In this document: positions 1 to 8,320 of the stretch, piece by piece | How the letters are laid out: each line of letters begins with the position of its first letter | How positions within the stretch are numbered: the first letter of the stretch is position 1 | From: JBDSZL01 sp039925145 | GTDB lineage: Bacteria > Acidobacteriota > Vicinamibacteria > Vicinamibacterales > SCN-69-37 | NCBI GenBank assembly: GCA_039925145.1 | Contig: JBDSZL010000033.1 | Coordinates: 1-49,272, forward strand | Reading direction: 5' to 3' | Length of the DNA: 49,272 bases | Made by a program: the position numbers and the translations under genes | Notes under the pieces: generated by a model | Databases searched by the model: none | What the model was told of the DNA's origin: nothing | Seen by the model: only the letters and a program-made list of their open reading frames with translations

Positions 1-72
1 GAGATCGGTCAGGAGCTGACCGGTGGCCGTCTGGTCCGGATAGTACGACCGGTTGAAGAACGCGATGTGCAT
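1..72 (-). CDS. Glycosyltransferase family 4, N-terminal fragment
   Basis: The first 24 codons of a gene lie here; the rest is beyond the left edge. The start is the ATG at 72-70, 17 bases after the stop of the epimerase gene. The peptide begins MHIAFFNRSYYPD and continues with a TGQLL motif. This resembles the first beta strand and nucleotide loop of WcaI-like GT-B glycosyltransferases, which often start with a hydrophobic strand followed by YPPD and TAQLL. It would be the next gene of the leftward polysaccharide operon. The assignment rests on only 24 residues plus context. Confidence 0.6.
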   Translation of the reverse strand, partial: MHIAFFNRSYYPDQTATGQLLTDL

Positions 73-89
73 GGAGAGGCCGGCGCCGA

Positions 90-1106
90 TTAGCGCTCCG
101 TCAGGCGCATCATGAGGTGCTCGGCAATGGCTTCGGGATTCTTGGCCTGGAAGTACCAATCGGCGGTCCGGTGTAGACCGTCCATGAACTTCACCTTGGG
201 CTCCCAACCGAGCAGCGTTCGAGCCAGCGAGTTGTCGGCCACCCGGTTCAGCGGTCCGGTCGGCATCTCGGGGTGCAGCTCGATGCGCGCATCGTGGCCG
301 GTATAGGCCAGCACTTCACGCGCAGCATCGATCACACGTGTACGCTCGGTGGTCCCGAGGTTCACGGCCGTGCCATCGTCAATCTTCTCCGCCGCGAGGA
401 TCGTGCCGCTCACGATGTCGCTGACGTGTGTCCAGTTGCGAATCTGCTCGCCGGTACCCCAGACGACGTAGGGTGTCTGCTTGACGAAGGCGCGGGCGAT
501 CATCGCGATGACGGCGTGGTTCTCGTGCCCGCGGTCGCCATATACGGTGAAGTAGCGGCAGCAGGCCGACTTCATGCCAGTTTCCGCGTAGTAGGCGCGG
601 AGTGTCATCTCCGCCATGAGTTTGGCCCAGCCATACATGTTGTCGGCGTCGTAGGGCGGTCCGACCATGTCTTCCGTCAGATAGAGGATCTCACCAGGGT
701 TGGTCTGCAGATGATTCGGGTAGACGCATCCCGACGAGGCGTACACCACCTTGCCCACCCCGGCCTTACGCGCCGCGGCGAACAGCATGCCGTCGAGCGT
801 CAGGTTGGTCGCGCACGCCACCTGGTGCAGGTCCACGTAGCCACGCCCGCCGTGATCGGCCGCGAGGTGGAAGACGAGGTCCATCCCGCTGACGGCCTTC
901 TCGACCGTCTGCTGGTCGAGCAGATCGCCTTTGACGAACTCGACCGCGCCGGATGCGATGTGCGCCTGGATGTTCTCGAGGTGCCCGCTGCTCAAGTTAT
1001 CCACCACGCGGACGTGCGCGCCGCGCAGCACCAGCGCGTCGACGAGATGCGATCCGATGAAGGACGCCCCACCCGTCACCAGTGTCTTGCACGTAGACCA
1101 GTTCAT
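90..1106 (-). CDS. NAD-dependent sugar-nucleotide epimerase/dehydratase
   Basis: This 338-residue extended short-chain dehydrogenase probably makes a nucleotide-sugar precursor for the polysaccharide. The N-terminal Rossmann motif TGGASFIGSH binds NAD(P). The catalytic set is visible as YASSG at about residues 122-126 and YGWAK (the YxxxK pair) near 158-162. A C-terminal substrate domain carries the RNWTHVSDI motif shared with UDP-glucose epimerases and GDP-sugar epimerases. The ATG at 1106 has a good Shine-Dalgarno (AGGGAG) about 8 bases upstream. It lies 49 bases after the carbamoyltransferase. The exact sugar cannot be read from the sequence; GDP-mannose epimerases and UDP-hexose epimerases are both possible. 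Confidence 0.85.
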   Translation of the reverse strand: MNWSTCKTLVTGGASFIGSHLVDALVLRGAHVRVVDNLSSGHLENIQAHIASGAVEFVKGDLLDQQTVEKAVSGMDLVFHLAADHGGRGYVDLHQVACATNLTLDGMLFAAARKAGVGKVVYASSGCVYPNHLQTNPGEILYLTEDMVGPPYDADNMYGWAKLMAEMTLRAYYAETGMKSACCRYFTVYGDRGHENHAVIAMIARAFVKQTPYVVWGTGEQIRNWTHVSDIVSGTILAAEKIDDGTAVNLGTTERTRVIDAAREVLAYTGHDARIELHPEMPTGPLNRVADNSLARTLLGWEPKVKFMDGLHRTADWYFQAKNPEAIAEHLMMRLTER

Positions 1107-1155
1107 TGTCGTCTCCCTGAAGTTGAAGTCTTTTGGCTAGTGATGCGGAGCGTCG

Positions 1156-2970
1156 TCATGCGAGCACTCCCACCTGTTCGGGCGCCTGCGTTCGCGGCTG
1201 GCGCGCCGTGGGTTTGGTGATGACGTGGTGGCCCAGGACGAGGACGTCCATCCTCGTGCGCAGGAAGCAATCCAGCGCCTCGGCGGGCAGCTGCACGATG
1301 GGCTCGTTCTCGTTGAACGAGGTGTTGAGCAGGATCGGGACGCCGGTGCGGCGTTCGAACGCGCGAATGAGCCCCCAGTACTCCGGGTTCGCCGTGCGGC
1401 TCACGGTCTGAATCCGCCCCGAGCCGTCGACGTGAGTCACAGCCGGGATGCTCGCCCGCTGTTCCGGCCGGACCGGGTACACCTGGACCATGAACGGATC
1501 GGCCACTGCCCCGACGAAATACCGATCGTAGGCTTCTTCGAGAATCGACGGCGCGAACGGCCGGAACTTCTCGCGGAACTTGATCTTTGTGTTGATGATC
1601 TCGCGCATGTCGGCGCGCCGAGGATCGGCCAGAATGCTGCGGTTGCCCAGCGCCCGAGCGCCCCACTCCATCCGCCCCTGGAACCAGCCGATCACGAGCC
1701 CCGCGGCAATCTGCTCCGCGGTCCAGTCGTAGAGTGCCTGGTCGTCGTCGATCGTCCGCACCTGGCAGGCCTGTGTGCGGAGGTCATCGGCGCGTCCCGA
1801 CAGCGCGGTCGCCATCGCCTCGCCCTCGAATCGTGGTCCCCAGTAGCCGTGCGTCATCACGAAGCTCCGTGGCTGCCGGAGCACCTGATTCCACACCCAG
1901 TACGCGGCGCCGAGCGCCGTGCCGTTGTCGCCCGACGCCGGCTGGATGTACACGTGCTCAAAGGGCGTGCGCTCGCGAATCTTCCCGTTCGCGACGCTGT
2001 TCATCGCGCACCCACCCGCCAGACAAAGCGCCGGCACGCGCGTGCGGGCGTGCAGACCATTGAGGACGTGCAGCTCGGCTTCTTCGAAGACCGCCTGGAC
2101 GGACGCCGCTAGCGCCTCATGCCGCGCGAGAACCGGCTCGCCCGGATACCGCGCCGGCCCGAGCAGCTGTTCGAGCTTGGGACTGTACACGCGGTCGAGC
2201 TTCGGCTCGCCGTCTTCCCACGTCATGCCGGCGCCACCGGTCCAATGCTGAAAATACGAGAGGTCCAATTCGAAGCGGCCGCCAGCGCCGAGATGCACGA
2301 GGCTGCGAATCGGCTCCACGAAGTCCGGGCTGCCGTACGGCGCGAGGCCCATCACCTTGAATTCGTCACCGAAGCCCATGAACCCGAGGTACTGGGTGAT
2401 CGCAAGGTAGAGCACGCCAAGCGAATGGGGAAAGAACGTCCGTTGCAGCAGCTGGAGTTTCGAGCCGCGGCCGTGAGCCCACGACGTGCTGACGAAGTCG
2501 CCGAAGCCGTCGATGGCCGCGACGGCCGCTTCGTCGAAGGGCGAGACGAAGAACGTGCTGGCCAGATGCGCGGGGTGATGTTCGACCCAGTGCACGGTGG
2601 GGCGAGGCTGCGTCGGGCGCAGGCCCAGGGTGTCAGCGACGCTCTGGGGGATTGTGCCGACGCGCCGGTAGTTGGCGGCGCGGTCGCCTACCAGCCGCGA
2701 GTCAGGGCGGTGCTGCAACCCGAACAGCACCTTTCTCCAGAGGTGCGCGCGCGGGTTTCTCGAAATCGCTACATGCTGGATCTCCGAGCCGTCGATACCC
2801 GCCATCTCCAGGCAGGCCCGGATGGCCGTCGAGGGGAACCCGGCGACATGCTTAATCCTGCGGAAACGCTCCTCTTCGACGGCCGCGACGAGCTCGCCGT
2901 CGCGCACGAGCACGGCAGACACGTCGCCGTGATAGGCGTTGACTCCGAGTATGTGTACGCGTTTCACCAT
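1156..2970 (-). CDS. Carbamoyltransferase, NodU/CmcH family
   Basis: The 604-residue product should transfer a carbamoyl group from carbamoyl phosphate to a sugar hydroxyl, as NodU does on Nod factors and CmcH on cephamycin. The N-terminal Kae1-like ATPase fold begins with MVKRVHILGVNAYHGDVSA. The signature of the C-terminal domain, EWGARALGNRSILADPR, is intact. The frame is open up to 2997, but the ATG at 2970 fits the family start (ILGxxxxHD-like strand) and is preferred. Its role here is probably carbamoylation of the exported polysaccharide. The upstream gap of about 130 bases carries a short tandem repeat. Family assignment is firm; acceptor sugar unknown. Confidence 0.9.
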   Translation of the reverse strand: MVKRVHILGVNAYHGDVSAVLVRDGELVAAVEEERFRRIKHVAGFPSTAIRACLEMAGIDGSEIQHVAISRNPRAHLWRKVLFGLQHRPDSRLVGDRAANYRRVGTIPQSVADTLGLRPTQPRPTVHWVEHHPAHLASTFFVSPFDEAAVAAIDGFGDFVSTSWAHGRGSKLQLLQRTFFPHSLGVLYLAITQYLGFMGFGDEFKVMGLAPYGSPDFVEPIRSLVHLGAGGRFELDLSYFQHWTGGAGMTWEDGEPKLDRVYSPKLEQLLGPARYPGEPVLARHEALAASVQAVFEEAELHVLNGLHARTRVPALCLAGGCAMNSVANGKIRERTPFEHVYIQPASGDNGTALGAAYWVWNQVLRQPRSFVMTHGYWGPRFEGEAMATALSGRADDLRTQACQVRTIDDDQALYDWTAEQIAAGLVIGWFQGRMEWGARALGNRSILADPRRADMREIINTKIKFREKFRPFAPSILEEAYDRYFVGAVADPFMVQVYPVRPEQRASIPAVTHVDGSGRIQTVSRTANPEYWGLIRAFERRTGVPILLNTSFNENEPIVQLPAEALDCFLRTRMDVLVLGHHVITKPTARQPRTQAPEQVGVLA

Positions 2971-3066
2971 AACTGCACATGACTGCACGAACGACACGCC
3001 GCGCCCGTTGCGGTCCCCATACAGATAATCGGCCGTACGCGCTTCAGCCTGTGGGGCTGGAGCGCT

Positions 3067-3093
3067 TTGGGGCTTGGGGCTTGGGGCTTGGGC
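3067..3093. repeat. Heptanucleotide tandem repeat, about 3.9 copies
   Basis: The unit TTGGGGC is repeated three times perfectly, followed by a fourth unit missing one G. It sits in the gap between the minus-strand GT2 gene and the carbamoyltransferase gene. It is not part of either coding region. No function is evident; replication slippage could change its length. Confidence 0.8.
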
Positions 3094-3097
3094 GACT

Positions 3098-4030
3098 TTA
3101 GCGTTGGGTGTCCGAGGTCGCCGCAGACTGGGCCGCGTCTACGGGCGCGTGGCGGGGCTCGGGCTCGCCGCGCAACTCGAGAATGTTGATGTCGACGAGC
3201 AACCGGTACCAGAAGGCCTGCAGCACGTGAAAGATGAAACCCTCGCGCCCGTCCAGAAAGCCCAGCCGGAACACGTACCGATACATGAAGTACAGACACG
3301 GCCGAACAAACAGCGGGCACCTGGCCCACACCTGCTTGAGCCACTGCACCCGCGCGTCCGGATGGCCCAGCAGGGCCCGCCACGAGACGGTGCGCCCCCG
3401 TCGGCGCGCGTGCAGTTCCTGACGTGCCTGCAACACGGCGTACCGGTTGTGTTTGGCCGTCCAGACGGCAATCTCGGCTTCGTTCCTGTTGTCTTCGACG
3501 AGATCGTGTCCCAGGTTGCGGGTGTTCCCGCTGACGATGAAGTGATGATCGACGAGATCGGCTGCGTCCATGGTGACCGCGCTCTTCCGAAAGAGCTTCA
3601 GCAGATACTTGGGGTAGTAACCACCGTGACGGATCCAGCGGCCGCGGAAGATTTGACGACGGCTCATGAAGAAGCCCGTGACCTCGGCGGGGACACCGGC
3701 GCGAAGTGCGACGTCGATTTCCTGGCGGAGCTCCGGCAGCAGCCGTTGATCGGCGTCGAGTGCCAGCACCCAGTCCGTGGTGATGGGTAACTGCGCCAGG
3801 GCCCACTGCCACTGTCTCGCGTGCGTCTCGAACGGGTGGGTGTAGACCGACGCACCCAGGCGCTCGGCAATCTCAATCGTGCGGTCTGTGCTGCCCGAGT
3901 CGACCACGAATACGTCCGTCGCCCAATCGGCCATCCCTGACAGGCAGGCCTCGAGATTGCGTTCTTCGTTATAGGAAAGCACGACCAGCGTGACCGGCAG
4001 GCGCGCCGCCGTGTCTCGCCGATCGCTCAC
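3098..4030 (-). CDS. Glycosyltransferase family 2, WaaE/KdtX-like
   Basis: This 310-residue protein should transfer a sugar from a nucleotide donor onto the growing glycan at the cytoplasmic face. The GT-A fold is shown by LVVLSYNEERNLEACL, then VVDSGSTDRT and the metal-binding LALDADQ. The C-terminal half is basic and aromatic (YFMYRYVFRLGFLDG), as in WaaE-type enzymes, and probably binds the membrane. The frame opens further upstream, but a GTG at 4030 overlaps the stop of the asparagine synthase-like gene as GTGA. This is the same junction type used several times in this operon, so it is taken as the start. Confidence 0.85.
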   Translation of the reverse strand: MSDRRDTAARLPVTLVVLSYNEERNLEACLSGMADWATDVFVVDSGSTDRTIEIAERLGASVYTHPFETHARQWQWALAQLPITTDWVLALDADQRLLPELRQEIDVALRAGVPAEVTGFFMSRRQIFRGRWIRHGGYYPKYLLKLFRKSAVTMDAADLVDHHFIVSGNTRNLGHDLVEDNRNEAEIAVWTAKHNRYAVLQARQELHARRRGRTVSWRALLGHPDARVQWLKQVWARCPLFVRPCLYFMYRYVFRLGFLDGREGFIFHVLQAFWYRLLVDINILELRGEPEPRHAPVDAAQSAATSDTQR

Positions 4031-5964
4031 AGGTCCACCCCTGTGGATTCGAGCCACGCACTGAGGGCGACAAGCGCCCACGGGCGCGCCCAGGTCGTGG
4101 TGCCCGAGCCCTGCAGAAATCCACTCCAGAGGTTGGAGACCGCGTCGCGACGCATGAACGAACGACCGCCCAACCCGTCAGGTCCGAGATGGTGCGCGCA
4201 AAATGGGCCGAGTGCCGTACGCATCCAGAGATCGAACGGCAGCACAAACCCGCGCTTCGGTCGATTCGTACACACCGCAGGCAGCGGCTCGCCCAGGCTG
4301 TCGATCAGCAGTCCCTTGGGAATGGCGCCGAAGTCCTTCGCCGCGTCGGGCAGGCCCATGAGGTGTTCGACGAGACGATGATCGAGCAGCGGGACTCTCA
4401 CCTCGAGCCCGTGCCGCATGCTCATCTGGTCCGTATCGCGCAACAGGACATCGTGCATATAGGTGCGCGCTTCGGCGTATGACACACGCGACATCGTGCC
4501 GGCAGCAGCTTCCCCCGCCATGGCTGATTCGAGGAGCGCCTCATACGGATCTTCGACCCGGGTCGCCGCCGCCCACGCCTCGGGTGAGAGCAGCGCGGCC
4601 CGTCTCTCACGAGAGAACAGCTCGCGCAGCACGGGATACGCCTGGGCCAGGGTTCCGTCACTCTCGAGAAGGGCCGCGGCCTTCGAAGTCGCAACAGTGT
4701 CTGGTCCAAGCGCGCGCATCGTGCGGGACGCCGCGCGACGGAGGACCCGCGGCGTGTGACGCCAGGCGCGGCGGTACCCGGCAAGCTGTGACAGGCGCCT
4801 AAACGAGGGGTAGCCGCCAAAGAACTCGTCCCCGCCGAGGCCCGAGAGCGCCACCTTGATTCCTGCGGCGCGCACGGCGCCCGAGACAACCGATGCATTG
4901 ACGCCGTCGCCGCTCGGGTGATCGACCGTTGCCATCGCGCTCACGATGTGCTCCTGGGCCTGCGCCTCGGACAGCACCACTTCGGTATGCTCGGTCTCGA
5001 ACGACTCCGCCACCGCGCGGGCAAAGGGCGCCTCGTCGTAGACAGTTCCCGGAAACGCCACCGTGAACGTGCGCGGTGTGACGCCCGTTCGACGCACGAG
5101 CGACACCAGCGCGCTCGAGTCGATCCCTCCCGACAGGAACAACCCGACCGGCACGTCGCTCACCATGTGGCTGCGCGCGGATCGCAGCAGCAGGTCTCCC
5201 ACCGACTTGCGCGCCTCCGTGCGTGACTGCTGACGGGCCGCAACCGCAGCGGTGCCAAACAAGTCCCAGTAGGTGCGCCGCGTGGCCCGGCCGCTCGCAT
5301 CCAGCCGGACGATGGCTCCAGGCGGCAGCATCTCGACGCCAGCAACGAGGGTGCGTGGCGACGGGACCGTTTGATAGCGCAGGTACTGGTCGACGGCCGC
5401 TCCGTCGAGGCGGCGCGGGACGACCCCGGAGGCAAGCAGTGCCCGGACCTCGGATGCGAAGAGCACACCGGCATGGTGGCTCACGTAGAGCGGCTTAATG
5501 CCGAGCCTGTCGCGCACGAGCCGAAGGCATTGCTGCCGCCGGTCCCAGAGCGCAAAGGCAAACATGCCGTCGAGGCGACTCACGACCTCTTCGCCCCAGA
5601 CTTCGTATCCGCGAAGGATCACTTCGGTATCGGAGTCCGAATGGAAGGCGGCGCCACGCCGCTCGAGATCGGCGCGGACCTCCCGATAGTTGTAGATCTC
5701 CCCGTTGAATGTGATCCAGATCGAACCGTCGGCGCTGCTCATGGGCTGCGCGCCGCGCTCCGACAGATCGATAATGGCCAGCCTCGTGTGTCCAAGCGCA
5801 ACCTGGCAGCGATCCTGCGCGCGATCGAGACCGGCGACCTGCTTCACGCCGCGTCCATCAGGCCCCCGATGAACCAACGCCGTCGTCATCCGCTGGACCA
5901 CGGCGAGGATGTCGCGACCAGACGCCATGCTGGACGGAAACAGCGCGCCGGCAATCCCGCACAT
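4027..5964 (-). CDS. Asparagine synthase-like glutamine amidotransferase
   Basis: The 645-residue protein has an N-terminal class II glutaminase domain with the catalytic cysteine exposed after Met removal (MCGIAG). A synthetase domain follows, with the ATP-pyrophosphatase loop FLSGGIDSSALV. The family uses glutamine and ATP to form an amide. In polysaccharide loci such enzymes are thought to amidate uronic acids or other carboxylated sugars rather than make free asparagine; that role is inference here. The ATG overlaps the upstream glycosyltransferase stop by one base (TGATG), and the stop overlaps the next gene's GTG, so translation is probably coupled. All key residues appear intact. Confidence 0.9.
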   Translation of the reverse strand: MCGIAGALFPSSMASGRDILAVVQRMTTALVHRGPDGRGVKQVAGLDRAQDRCQVALGHTRLAIIDLSERGAQPMSSADGSIWITFNGEIYNYREVRADLERRGAAFHSDSDTEVILRGYEVWGEEVVSRLDGMFAFALWDRRQQCLRLVRDRLGIKPLYVSHHAGVLFASEVRALLASGVVPRRLDGAAVDQYLRYQTVPSPRTLVAGVEMLPPGAIVRLDASGRATRRTYWDLFGTAAVAARQQSRTEARKSVGDLLLRSARSHMVSDVPVGLFLSGGIDSSALVSLVRRTGVTPRTFTVAFPGTVYDEAPFARAVAESFETEHTEVVLSEAQAQEHIVSAMATVDHPSGDGVNASVVSGAVRAAGIKVALSGLGGDEFFGGYPSFRRLSQLAGYRRAWRHTPRVLRRAASRTMRALGPDTVATSKAAALLESDGTLAQAYPVLRELFSRERRAALLSPEAWAAATRVEDPYEALLESAMAGEAAAGTMSRVSYAEARTYMHDVLLRDTDQMSMRHGLEVRVPLLDHRLVEHLMGLPDAAKDFGAIPKGLLIDSLGEPLPAVCTNRPKRGFVLPFDLWMRTALGPFCAHHLGPDGLGGRSFMRRDAVSNLWSGFLQGSGTTTWARPWALVALSAWLESTGVDL

Positions 5965-7175
5965 CAGCGCGTGGCTCCCACGGGCGTCCCGGCTTGCGCG
6001 ACGGGACGGATCGGTTGGTGGACGACGGCTCCGCGGATGGCGTTGTAGACCTCGATCAGCTGTTCACCGACGCGTGCCCAGCGGAACTGATCGGCGTAAC
6101 TGCGTGCGGCCCGCCCGCGCGACCGGCACTCGGTCTGCGACGACATCGCTTGTCCGAGGCCGTCCACAAAGGTCTCGCGGTCGGCCACCCACCCCGCCCC
6201 GGCAGCGAGAATATCGCCAGCCAGATTCACCCCGGGACTCGCGATCACCGGTACGCCGCTGGCCATCGCCTCGACGAGCGCGAACCCAAAGTTTTCCTGA
6301 TGCGACGGGAGCGCGAACAAACTCGCCTCCCGGAACATCCGTTGCCGGGCCGGTCCACTCACCCATCCGGCGAACGTAATTCGATGCTGCGCCTGACCCG
6401 AGTTTGCGAGCGCGCGCAGTTCGTCGACCTCACCTGGCTCTCCGTCGCCGGCGATCTGCAGTGACCACGGGCCGAGCCGGTGATACTCCGCCAGTTTGTG
6501 GAAAGCGCGAATCAACACGTCGACGCCCTTCTTCGACTCGAGACGCGACAGAGACAGCACGTACGGCGCCGACAGGCTGGCCACCGCTCGAGGCTCGCAG
6601 AACAGGTCATCAGAAACGCCGAGCGGCACCACGTAGCCGGTGGGAAGGCCCGGCAACGCCCCCTCCGCCAACCTCATTTCCTCTGTGCTGGTGTAGTGCA
6701 TGCCCCGAGCGCGCTGCAACGCGGCCCTGGCGCCAGCCGCAAGGAGCAGTCGTTTTCGAAACCCATGGTGCGCAAGGCTCCACGGGTCAAGGGTGCCAAG
6801 GGGTCGCACGAGATACGGAATACGTCCCGCGCGGCACGCTCGGGCCGCGGCGAGACACGCATGTGAGAACACCGCGTGGATATGAACGAGGTCGAACTCT
6901 CGTACGTGCTCGTGCAGCCATCGCGCGAGGGCCGGTGAACGCTTGAACGACTCGCTGTGCGTGCGCGGGAACATGATGGCGGCCACCCCGTCCCACGTCA
7001 GAACCTCGCCGCAGCGGACATCGAGGCGGCCTGGGCCATCGGCGTCGGTTGTCGCGACCAGCGTGGAGATCCCGAGCCCGTTGAGGGCGCGGCAAATGCC
7101 CGCCGTGGCGACACTCGGTCCGCCGTACCGCGCGGCCACGGCTGGAATCACGTGCAGGACGCGCAGAGCGCTCAC
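5964..7175 (-). CDS. Glycosyltransferase family 4
   Basis: The 403-residue GT-B enzyme opens with LRVLHVIPAVAARYGGPSVA, the nucleotide loop of GT4 enzymes. In the C-terminal domain it has LSRLESKKGVDVLIRAF and the donor-binding segment HQENFGFALVEAMASGVPVIAS, whose E(x7)E-like motif is typical of retaining GT4 enzymes. It should add a hexose or deoxyhexose to the lipid-linked glycan. The GTG start at 7175 overlaps the previous gene's stop as GTGA. Donor and acceptor are unknown. Confidence 0.87.
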   Translation of the reverse strand: MSALRVLHVIPAVAARYGGPSVATAGICRALNGLGISTLVATTDADGPGRLDVRCGEVLTWDGVAAIMFPRTHSESFKRSPALARWLHEHVREFDLVHIHAVFSHACLAAARACRAGRIPYLVRPLGTLDPWSLAHHGFRKRLLLAAGARAALQRARGMHYTSTEEMRLAEGALPGLPTGYVVPLGVSDDLFCEPRAVASLSAPYVLSLSRLESKKGVDVLIRAFHKLAEYHRLGPWSLQIAGDGEPGEVDELRALANSGQAQHRITFAGWVSGPARQRMFREASLFALPSHQENFGFALVEAMASGVPVIASPGVNLAGDILAAGAGWVADRETFVDGLGQAMSSQTECRSRGRAARSYADQFRWARVGEQLIEVYNAIRGAVVHQPIRPVAQAGTPVGATR

Positions 7176-8320
7176 CGGCGCGCTCCCGGCGACAGTCGAT
7201 CCCGCGCACCAGCGACGAGCGACAGCAGTCGCGACGCAAAGCGGTCGTAGGTGTATTCGGCCTCGACCAGGTCGCGGCCGGCACGCCCCATGGCATGTCG
7301 GCGCTCAGGATGAGCCAGCAGTTCGACCAGACGCGCGGATAGACCCGGCACGTCATCCTGATCGACGAGAAGCCCCGTCACGCCGTCGCGTACGACTTCC
7401 TGCCCGGCGTCCTGGCGCGATGCGATGCACGGCAGGCCCTGTGCCATGGCCTCCAGGTACACCAGACCGAATCCCTCTCCACGACTGGGCATCGCGAACA
7501 GGGCCGCGTCGCGATAGAACGTCGACCGGGCGTGGGCGGAGATGAAACCCGTGAACGTCACGGCATCCGAGATGCCCAGCTCTCTCCCCTTCTGCTGCAG
7601 GCGTGCCACATCGTCGCCGCCGCCGACGATGACAAGACGTGCGTCGGGCATGACCTGGTTGACGGCCACCCAGGCCTCGAGCATCTGGTCGTGGCCCTTG
7701 TATCGCTCTGCGGCCAGCATCCGACCGACCATCAGCACCATCCGCTTTCGAGGCGCGCTCCAGTCCACGGCCTCGAGCGTCGCGTCGTGCGGCAGGGCCA
7801 GCGGACAGACCGCGATTTCTCCAACGCTCGGCGTCGAGGCGCGCACACGCGTCGCCGTGTGGTGCGAATTGGCGATGAGCAGAGCTGCTTCCTGCACGAC
7901 GCGGCGCGCCGCGGGGCCGAGGGGCGCCCATGCCTCTATGCCGTGAAGGAACAGCGCATAGGGTCGTCTGAGACCCGGCGGTACAAACGCCTGAGCCTGA
8001 CCGAGCGCGAGATGCGTGAAGAACAGCCAGTTGTCCTCACGCGCCAGTTGACGCTTGAGCAGGGTCATCCCAAAGCGCACCTGGGTACTAAAGTGGGGCC
8101 GTGTGGTGTGAACGCCGGCAGATGTCGGAAACAGCGTCACAAGCTCGGCTGCCGGCCATGCTTCGTGTAGCGCTTGCCAGATCGTTCTGGAAACCGCCGC
8201 GATGCCACCCCCTTCTGGGCTCATGGTCACGGCTGCGACCATCGGTGCCGCCGAAGGCAGGCCAGCCAGGCGAGGTGCTATCGATCGCTCGGAGGAGATC
8301 GATGCGGTCAGCGTTGTCAC
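7172..8320 (-). CDS. Glycosyltransferase family 4
   Basis: This is a 382-residue GT-B enzyme. It has a glycine-rich N-terminal loop (MSPEGGGIAAVSRTI) and, in the C-terminal half, VGRMLAAERYKGHDQ. The donor-site motif SRGEGFGLVYLEAMAQGLP follows. The first GTG codon at 8320 directly abuts the TAA of the preceding membrane-protein gene. About 26 residues precede the fold, so an internal ATG (MVAAVTMSPEGG) could also be the start. It is translationally coupled to the next GT4 gene by a 4-base overlap. Specific linkage cannot be inferred. Confidence 0.86.
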   Translation of the reverse strand: MTTLTASISSERSIAPRLAGLPSAAPMVAAVTMSPEGGGIAAVSRTIWQALHEAWPAAELVTLFPTSAGVHTTRPHFSTQVRFGMTLLKRQLAREDNWLFFTHLALGQAQAFVPPGLRRPYALFLHGIEAWAPLGPAARRVVQEAALLIANSHHTATRVRASTPSVGEIAVCPLALPHDATLEAVDWSAPRKRMVLMVGRMLAAERYKGHDQMLEAWVAVNQVMPDARLVIVGGGDDVARLQQKGRELGISDAVTFTGFISAHARSTFYRDAALFAMPSRGEGFGLVYLEAMAQGLPCIASRQDAGQEVVRDGVTGLLVDQDDVPGLSARLVELLAHPERRHAMGRAGRDLVEAEYTYDRFASRLLSLVAGARDRLSPGARR

